64,000 bases of DNA from Rhizopus sp. PT2906 (lineage: Eukaryota > Mucoromycota > Mucoromycetes > Mucorales > Rhizopodaceae), in NCBI GenBank assembly GCA_025529335.1, contig JAMYHX010000163.1, positions 1-64,000 of the forward strand. Direction: 5' to 3'. Made by a program: the position numbers and the translations under genes. This document shows positions 57,069 to 64,000 of the stretch, piece after piece. Each line of letters starts with the position of its first letter. Position 1 is the stretch's first letter. The notes under the pieces are model-generated. The model was not told the DNA's origin and did not search any database. It worked only from the letters and a program-made list of their open reading frames with translations.

Positions 57069-57823
57069 ATGGTACATATCGCACAGATGAAAAGATGTGG
57101 ATGGATTCAGTTTTGAAAAAGAAATAGAAATGGATGATTGTCAATCATATTGTGTGTGTATACATATATATTCTTACCCAGCCTACATTTCAACATGTGT
57201 CTACAGCAGCAGTAACATTAGACATTTTACAATTTTCAATGACGCCCATTAAAAAAGCAATCAAATACAACCTTATCCATTTTTATTCTTTTTCACAACT
57301 TGATTCACTCATGTCTTTAAAATTTTGTTTTCAACTTGACATTAACTGTATATTATAGCAAGGTTCATTCAAGCGTCAAGTCGAAGTGGGTCGTGTTGTT
57401 CTCATTAACTCCGGTGCTGATGCCGGCAAATTGGCTGTTATTATTGATATTGTCGATCACAACCGTGCTCTCATCGATGGTCCCACCACTGGTGTTGCTC
57501 GTCAAGCCTTCCCCTTCCGTCGTATGGTCTTGACTCCCATCGTCATCAAGAACCTTCCTCGTAGCATCGGTCAAGGTGCTCTCAAGAAGGCTATTGAAAA
57601 GAGTGATGTCGTTGCTGCTTGGAACAAGACCGCTTGGGCCAAGAAGATCGAACAACGTAATGTTCGTGCTTCCTTGTCCGATTTCGACCGTTTCAAGTTG
57701 TTAAAGTACAAGAACCAAGTAAGTTTATTTGATAGTGTTGGAGAATGTAACTCTTATGTTTTGCCGTAGCGTCGCTTTGCCCTTGCCTCCACCCTTGCCG
57801 CTGCCAAGAAGCAAACTGCTTAA
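57069..57823 (+). CDS. RPL14: 60S ribosomal protein eL14
   Basis: Three exons (57069-57071, 57359-57718, 57770-57823) encode 138 aa. The first coding exon is the ATG alone: the only frame-compatible acceptor, at 57358, yields MQGSFKRQVEVGRVVLINSG, and no ATG lies suitably close upstream within exon 2. Characteristic blocks are VEVGRVVLI, GKLAVIIDIVDHNRALIDGP, ARQAFPF, AWAKKIEQRNVRASLSDFDRFK and a Lys/Ala tail. eL14 is a component of the large subunit. The first intron is 287 nt, long for this genome, as is usual for first introns of ribosomal protein genes. Codon use is strongly biased to C-ending codons, as in highly expressed genes. It is convergent with the ubiquitin protease gene, with 53 bp between stop codons. 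Confidence 0.92.
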
Positions 57824-57876
57824 ATATAATGTGTCATTAATAAAAAAGAGAGACAATCAGTGTACATTTTTATTAT

Positions 57877-60800
57877 TTAATCTGTAACAATATCATCATC
57901 ATCATTATTCTGTCTAAGTTCATCACGATTGGTTATCGTATTTGCCTCTAACGCTTGGTCCTGATCCTCTTCTTTAGCAGACAAGACTTGATCATCAGAC
58001 ATCATATTATCCGTCTCGTTTTGTTTTTCAGCAGCCTGCTGCTTTTCTTTCGTCTCTTGAATGATATCCTCTACACACCTTTCATTCACTTGGTTCTGAG
58101 GCTTTCTTCGTTTATAAAATAGTAAATAAGCAGCAGAAGTCTGTCATACACAAGATTAATATATAAGAAAGAGTTATTGTATATTGACTCACCTTGATAT
58201 CAGATACATCCACTTTAGAAACATGAGAGTCATCAAAGTGATACCAATTCTTGTCTTCAAAATTTTGTGCATAGGCAGTATCTACATCAAATAAGATTTA
58301 GCTTTAATGAAAAGTTTTGAGCAAAACACTTACAGTGTCCACCGCCTAATCCGCCGTAATGGTTATCAACTGCATAGAGGTCATAGATCAATTTATCCTC
58401 TTCCTTCAAGGCATCCTTATTGTCTATACTTAGTACACGATCTGTCAGATCCAATGACTCGACAGGGAAATCGATGAATGCGTCGATTTTATCTCTCCAA
58501 GTACGTGAGTGACTGAATCGTTTGAGATGGACTACCATAACATCAGGCATACGCCAGAGATCAAACTTTTTGGTGGCCATTTGGTGCTTTTTACATTTAG
58601 GACAGTACCACAAATCTTCTTCGCCCAACTCTTCTTCCTTTGTGAATTCATCAAGACAATCCGCAAGAGTAATTTGCTGCTTATTCTTGGCATCTGCTGG
58701 TCCGGCCTTGGCTTCCTCAGGATCGCCGAGCTCCTCAATATCCTCCCAGCCACTTCCAGAAACGCCATTAGAGCTACTAAATGGTGATTCACCAAAGAGT
58801 TGTTGTGCTCTCTTTGGGGTCCATTCAAGAACGATACCTTCTCCTTGTCGGATAATGGTGTTTGGTGGACATGTCAACTTGCGCTTCACAGGGATCGTTG
58901 GCTTGTGACGCATAGTGTCGTAGGAATTGGGAAGCTGAGGTGGTGTTGTAAAGGAATCAAGAACAGGTGATTCAGGTTTGCTACCCACATTGTTTTCATT
59001 GGAAAGAATAGATTCTGTGTCATTGTCAGTAGCAGGGTTTATGATGGGGGAATAGGTGGTAGCAGTAGTATCATTTTGGTAAAAGTTAACGGCAGCATTT
59101 TCCACTTCTTCTTCATCCTGCATGGAACTAGACATAACAATTGAGTCTTCCATTTCAGTATCGTCATTCTCTATCTCTGGTAATCCTTCTGTATCGTTGC
59201 CATCGACGTCTGGTTGAATTTGTTGTCTTTCATACTCCTCGCGTTGCTTTTGTTCATCCTCTGCCCTTTCGCGTAAATCCGTCCAAGGAGTCAAGCCGTG
59301 TGTGCAAGGCAGTAAGTCTTCTGTATGTCTGCCATAGGTATGTCCGCCAGAAAACACTTTTATGGTGAACAAATTTGACATAGGCTCTGTCTTTTTACCA
59401 CCAGCTGCTGTCACGGCAGCAGCAGTATGGATAGGCTGTTGTTGTTGCTCATCAATGTCCATGTCTTGTTGATGACCATTCGTCACAACAGCTTCGTATT
59501 TAGGTGGTTCATCTTCCATTTCAGCGTCGCCATTAACTTCTTCAAATAATTTAAAGTGAGTATATCGCTCTACATGTTGTGATAACAAGCGGTACAAGGA
59601 ATCGACGTTTGTGCAATATTTACGAGGAATACCAATCACAAAAGGATCGCCGAATTGTTGAGGCGAGGTGTATGTTGCTTGTTCACTTTTGTCGACTGTT
59701 GCACAATACACAGGGAAAACAATCAATTGATCATCATCTTCTGATGTGCTGTCTTCATTATCATCGTCGTCATCTTTTCCGAATCGGTAAGACTTTACCT
59801 TTCTCTTAGGTGCAGGCGGTACTGGCCCAGGAAGTTGGTAAACGTAAATAGTATCAGAGCTGCCAATGGTAGCTACGGGCTCATACTGAGGAAATACTTT
59901 GTAAATTTTGTGCGAAAAGAGTTCAACCACCAAAAGCTAAGGATAAAGTACGTCAGTAGCCGACGTGAACACGTGGATTAACTTACAGTTGATGGATCTT
60001 CAATCGACATCATTCGTGCTACTTCTCTTTGAAGATGAGCAATACTTGCATCCTTGCTCAATGTCACGACCACACGCTGCATTCTCTTCATTGGATCATA
60101 AGGAACATATACTATTGTTGTCTTGCTCTTTTTCTTTATGGGCAAAGGTAAGGACAGATACATGAATGGATCAAATGTGACAGAGACCTATGAAAAAGGA
60201 GTTAACTCTTTCTGTAAATCAGGAACAACTCAACTTACGTTTTTACATTCTGCACAGACCAGCTTACTCTTGAATTGGCCCTGAAAAAGATCCACAATGA
60301 CCGAATCATTTCTAGCACGATGATAATCCCAACTCTTTTTAGCAATCTCTTCATCCTTCATGCCATCAAAATCAGGTAGTTCTATATAAGGTTTCTTTAT
60401 GATTCGATTCAAATCTTCATGAAGGCCATCGAGCAAGAAGGCCAACAGCTCTTGTGTATCGTGCTGTTGGTAGCCATAAAACGATGAATTGAACTTGCCA
60501 ATGGTATACTTGAAGTCTCGTGGTGCAAAACTGTGAGAATGCCCACTCCAAAGCTTTTCAATTAATTCTCCGTAAGCTTCTGCCACTTGACCCTTCATTC
60601 CTAAGGGATTGTCTCTGTTCAACTCGTTCTTGTAATTATCAGCTTTTTCACAAAAAAAAATCAGATTAATTATGGCGTGCATCAATATATCCGTATGTTC
60701 GTGTACCTAGGAACCATTTTGTCAGTTCAGATGTATTGCTGAGACATTGAAGCGCCGAGTTCATAAAACAGGTGTTTCCCAAGTTTTGTAACCCACAAAC

Positions 60801-61703
60801 GCCTCGAGTAAACTTTGAATAGGGACCAGATGTTGGTGTACTTGCGCTTGATGTGGTTGTCAAATTGTTGAATCCATTGGCGAATATGCTCGAAGCTGAA
60901 GAGACGGAGGACGTGTCTGACTGTTTGACATCAGAAGGAAATCGAGCATCACCCTTGATAGCGACTGCTATATTACATTGACCGGATCGAGACAAATTAG
61001 CTGATCCATTCTCTGTATCGATCTGGGAAGCGTTTTGAAGGACACTTGAAGAAATGATGGGTGTCGTCGGTTCATCCTCTAATGTCCATACTTGTAATTC
61101 AGCGTCTTGTGATAAATCAAGAGATTCTTTTATAGTCGACACTAAATCATTTACAGTCGATGCTTCTGACAAAGTGAATTGAGGGCACCGAGTAAGTTGA
61201 GTACTAGTCGAATCAGTGATTACAAAGAGCTTGAAATGGGGTGGATACAGTTCGACTGTAAGCTCTCCGTCAGTTCCCTTTATCATTAAACGTTCAATAG
61301 GCTCTGTGACTGATCCGTACCATTCCATCAAGTCTTTCCAAGCTTCTTCGGGAACTGCAAATACAGTATCATTTAGCTTCAAGCCTTCCACAAGCTTTCC
61401 GTTGGCCTGCAGGATTGATTGGTTGTTGATCGGCCCTGGGTTCGTTTGCTCTCCGATTTTTCTTGCGTCGTGTTGAGGACTGCTCAGACGAGAACAGTAT
61501 TGCCTCCAACGTGTAAACCAATTCTTGGATATAAGGTACCATGTCTGCCCTTCTGATAGATGCTCTTGTTGTAATTGAGTAATTATCTTGACTTGATCTT
61601 TGGGATCTATTTTTGAGGCACGTTCCTCTACATCTTCTTCCATACTTGATTCTCTTGCTCTCTTTGTTGAAATAGGACTTTTACCTGTTTCATTATCAGA
61701 CAT
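57877..61703 (-). CDS. UBP12: ubiquitin carboxyl-terminal hydrolase, UBP12/USP4-11-15 type
   Basis: Six minus-strand exons (61703-60707, 60642-60239, 60187-59987, 59936-58334, 58281-58193, 58140-57877) encode 1185 aa. The N-terminal DUSP domain (about 38-150; LSEGQTWYLISKNWFTRW, a variant of the family's P-G-I pattern) is followed by a linker. The Cys box is GLQNLGNTCFMNSALQCL (catalytic Cys about 312), and the His box is GGLGGGHYTAYAQ (His about 1068) with downstream DDSHV. Zinc-finger-like CxxC pairs (VCAECKN and YCPKCKKH) flank an acidic insertion of about 400 residues. The C-terminus is Gln/Asp-rich and disordered. It deubiquitinates protein substrates; yeast Ubp12 acts on mitofusin Fzo1 and others. 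Confidence 0.93.
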
Positions 61704-63431
61704 CGTGTGGCTTATTGTTATGCTTTATAAAGAAAAGAAGAAAGAAAGAAAAAAAAAAGGAGAAAAAGAATGTTTAGGAAAAGCAAGACAAAACGTAATT
61801 GGCGCTCAAAGTGGACTTTAAGCGAATAGTAACAGTCACAATCGGAGCTTTAAATAACTGAAAGAACTGTGTACTACCTTCAGACGTTTGCATGACCCTT
61901 CCTGCTATTTTTAAAAAACCTAATAGTGGTGTAGTCATTCACAGCCCTTCCTGAATTGCTAGCGCTCGTCACAAACCAAGCAACATTCCATTTCTATTGT
62001 TACTTTTCAGTTTTATAGATGAATTTAAAAAATAGAGAATTAGGAAATACCTGATTTATGTAAACACGACAATCTTACCTTGTCTCCACCAGCATGACTG
62101 ATATCATAGACAACATTCATGGTGTGTGATAATGCGACTACTAATGTCTTTTAGACAATTTAGTTTTTTTCACCTCTCCAAAAATAATCATTGACCCAGC
62201 TTAGAATAATGAGCAAAATATTGCACTGTACACTTTGGGCTACTGTGAATGGGCCAATAACACTGTTTTTGATGTATTGTACCTCCCTGCAACTTCAAAA
62301 CAAGGAAATAGATAACTCAAACACTATTATCAAAGTAGTAAAATATGAAAAGAAGACTATCGCATGGAAGTACCGGATCAAGTTTTTTAAGAGACCTTCA
62401 TGCTTTGAGGATGAACTATAAGAAATGAGAAAGACAAAATATACTCCACAGCGCGCCTGTAAATGTTCTTGTATGCAAATGAGATATTGCAGGACATGAA
62501 CGGCAACAATTATCCAGAGCAATCTGAAGTATTCTTAGACGAATTATCACTTGACTTGAGCCCCTTCATATGGCATTGCCAACAAAATTGAAAGGAAACT
62601 TATGCTGGTTATATTCTCAGTATTCATTGTATGTAAGGATGGTTGTAAACGCAGAGCAAGCATGATAGAAGATAGTATTAATGTATTGCCAGTAAACAAA
62701 GGTAAAGATGTGAGCCCAGACTACCATAGCCACTTCACAGCACAAAAGTTCGAGCAATTTTTTGGAAAGATCTGCGAGTCCTTTGTCCTTTATGGTAACT
62801 GTATCATCCACATGGATGGCGCATCTTACCATAAGCGTACTTATTTCTGCGGAAAAAAATATACAATTGTAGAATGGTTGATTACGAAACGCAAGCCTGG
62901 TTTAGCAAGTGGCGATTTTTTGCACTATGTCACTGAATGCAATAAAGAAATGGGTGAAGAAAGTTGTAAAGGTTGGATTGATTGTTTTTGATCACTATAA
63001 ATAGAGGCTATTTCACCATTGATCTTTTTCACCAAATTGCATCCTAAAATCCTATAAAAGGGGTATCCATTGGAACAACTGTAACAATGATGTAATACTT
63101 TTTTGAGAGAACGAGAGGTTGAGTACAAAATAACCATGGACAAGTATTTATAGAATAAGCCTCATGTGTCTTATTGTGTATTCTACATCTTGTAAAAAGA
63201 AAAGAATAATTGCCTATATCTTAATTGCTCAGCATATGTATGCGCCTCCTACTCTAGTCTTGGACTTATTACCCAAAGTGGGTATATCTACTGACGCAGT
63301 GCCAAGCATAATGACCTTTTTCTGTACCTTAACGATAAAAGAGTATCAAGTATCATGTGCGACTTTTCACTTTCCGGTAATAGTATATTTTTTTCCTTTC
63401 TTTCCCTTTTTTCTTTCTTTCTTATTTACAA
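61704..63431. other. intergenic region with transposon debris
   Basis: Contains the UBP12 promoter at the left, an unassigned open frame at 62191-62421 without known motifs, the DDE fragment listed separately, and a pyrimidine-rich promoter (TTTCTTTCCCTTTTTTC) just before the last gene. Confidence 0.4.
62599..62991 (+). pseudogene. DDE transposase fragment (Tc1/mariner or IS630-like)
   Basis: An open frame of about 129 codons contains ASMIEDSINVLPVNKGKDV, then FEQFFGKICESFVLYGN, then CIIHMDGASYHKR and TKRKPGLASGDFLHYV. The HMDGASYHKR block is the second catalytic Asp region of DDE-type transposases of the Tc1/mariner superfamily. The first Asp region and the complete 3' part are lacking. It may be the missing catalytic half of the same kind of element as copies A and B, which retain only the HTH part, but they are tens of kilobases apart so no single copy can be inferred. 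It is flanked by decayed sequence and not expected to be functional. Confidence 0.65.
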
Positions 63432-64000
63432 ATGAAGCCAGATACCATTGACATACCCACACAAAAACCAGATACCATAGATGAACCAGTGATCTATGAT
63501 AAGCCAAATACCTATGATGATGATGACAATACCAACAACGACAACAATAACAATAACAGTCAATCATTGCCACAAGAAGTACTCGATGATCTCATTATTC
63601 GATCTGATTTTGTAGACGGTAAAAGACCTGATATACAATTGGACGATGATGAATCACATAAACGACCTTCCATCACTTCCAGCTTGCTCTCTCATGTGCC
63701 CTTACCTACTTCTGGTCTAACAGCCACCACAAGTTCGACCAGTCTGTCTCCACCTCATGTACCCACAGCGAGTCAAAGTGTATCGAGTATAAGTAGTGTC
63801 GGGAGCGACAAAAGCACGGCAAGTACACGAATGGCGCTAATGCAGATTTTGAAAAAGAAACCTATGGAAGACTTGATAAAATACGATTTACGCAAAGTAT
63901 CCCTGACCCGACCTGAAGAACAGGATGTATACTTTCATGGTACCAAGGTGCGGGCTTACAGAAAGGTTCAGCCTCACTCTTATTCATGGGGCTTTCAAAA
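63432..64000 (+). CDS. unknown protein, truncated by the window end
   Basis: From the ATG at 63432 the frame stays open to the last base (189 codons shown). Residues 1-18 contain a repeated element (KPDTIDIPTQ then KPDTIDEPV), followed by a short Asp and Asn run, then a Ser/Thr-rich region and near the edge a more ordered stretch: MALMQILKKKPMEDLIKYDL and DVYFHGTKVRAYRKVQPHSYSWGF. I do not recognise a family from this part. The upstream pyrimidine tract and absence of stops in 569 nt support a real gene. Confidence 0.65.
   Translation, partial: MKPDTIDIPTQKPDTIDEPVIYDKPNTYDDDDNTNNDNNNNNSQSLPQEVLDDLIIRSDFVDGKRPDIQLDDDESHKRPSITSSLLSHVPLPTSGLTATTSSTSLSPPHVPTASQSVSSISSVGSDKSTASTRMALMQILKKKPMEDLIKYDLRKVSLTRPEEQDVYFHGTKVRAYRKVQPHSYSWGFQ

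Noticed and set aside
1..64000. tRNA, rRNA or CRISPR loci
   Set aside because: Reading for A-box and B-box pairs, cloverleaf arms and regularly spaced repeats gave no convincing candidate by eye; a tRNAscan run was not possible.

Overview
The window is nuclear DNA of a filamentous fungus, most likely a Mucorales-type member of Mucoromycota (Mucor or a close relative). It is AT-rich. Genes carry many short introns, mostly about 45-65 nt, with GTAAGT-like donors and TAG or CAG acceptors. The gene set is purely eukaryotic: class V myosin, ESCRT-I Vps23, ERMES Mdm12, NDH-2, a delta-9 desaturase with a fused cytochrome b5, eL14 and a DUSP-type ubiquitin protease. Intergenic DNA holds decayed transposon pieces whose layout (an HTH/DDE element beginning with a GKGxVVDESGNE motif, and a DIRS-like RNase H domain) resembles Mucorales elements as I recall them. 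The species cannot be fixed from the sequence alone.

Layout. 1-2.1 kb is gene-poor. 2.1-6.5 kb has a MIF-type tautomerase, a secreted double-psi beta-barrel protein and a Zn2Cys6 regulator; an assembly-like duplication with one N lies at 4.87-5.02 kb. 6.9-18.5 kb is gene-dense: glycerol kinase, EFM7-like methyltransferase, PPZ-like phosphatase, a Rad51 paralog, MDM12, a mitochondrial M3A oligopeptidase and VPS23. 18.5-20.8 kb is transposon debris. 20.9-28.5 kb has a NOP4/RBM28 homolog, a large membrane-anchored disordered protein, more debris and a plant-pathogen-related-protein homolog. 28.5-30.6 kb is debris. 30.7-36.2 kb is a complete myosin V. 36.2-42.6 kb is mostly non-coding, with a tiny complex I assembly factor (NDUFAF8-like). 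42.7-47.5 kb has RTC4-like, ATP17 and OLE1. 47.5-50 kb holds a DIRS-like remnant. 50-61.7 kb has NDH-2, a coiled-coil protein, a secreted protein, PPT1, RPL14 and a UBP12/USP15-type protease. 61.7-63.4 kb has a DDE transposase remnant, and a new gene runs off the right edge.

I resolved exon structures for 26 genes by joining conserved blocks across GT-AG or GC-AG introns. In every complete model the exon lengths sum to a whole number of codons. Several genes serve mitochondria (MDM12, oligopeptidase, NDUFAF8, ATP17, NDH-2) and others serve endolysosomal or lipid work (VPS23, PPT1, OLE1, glycerol kinase), but they are not arranged as a dedicated cluster.

Points most worth a second look: three introns with an identical GCAAGTAT (GC-AG) donor; a 17-nt microexon just after the PPT1 nucleophile, with a possible Asp-to-Glu change of its catalytic acid; an intron directly after the ATG of RPL14; and MDM12 packed between a 60-bp shared promoter and a convergent neighbour whose stop codon is 2 bp away.
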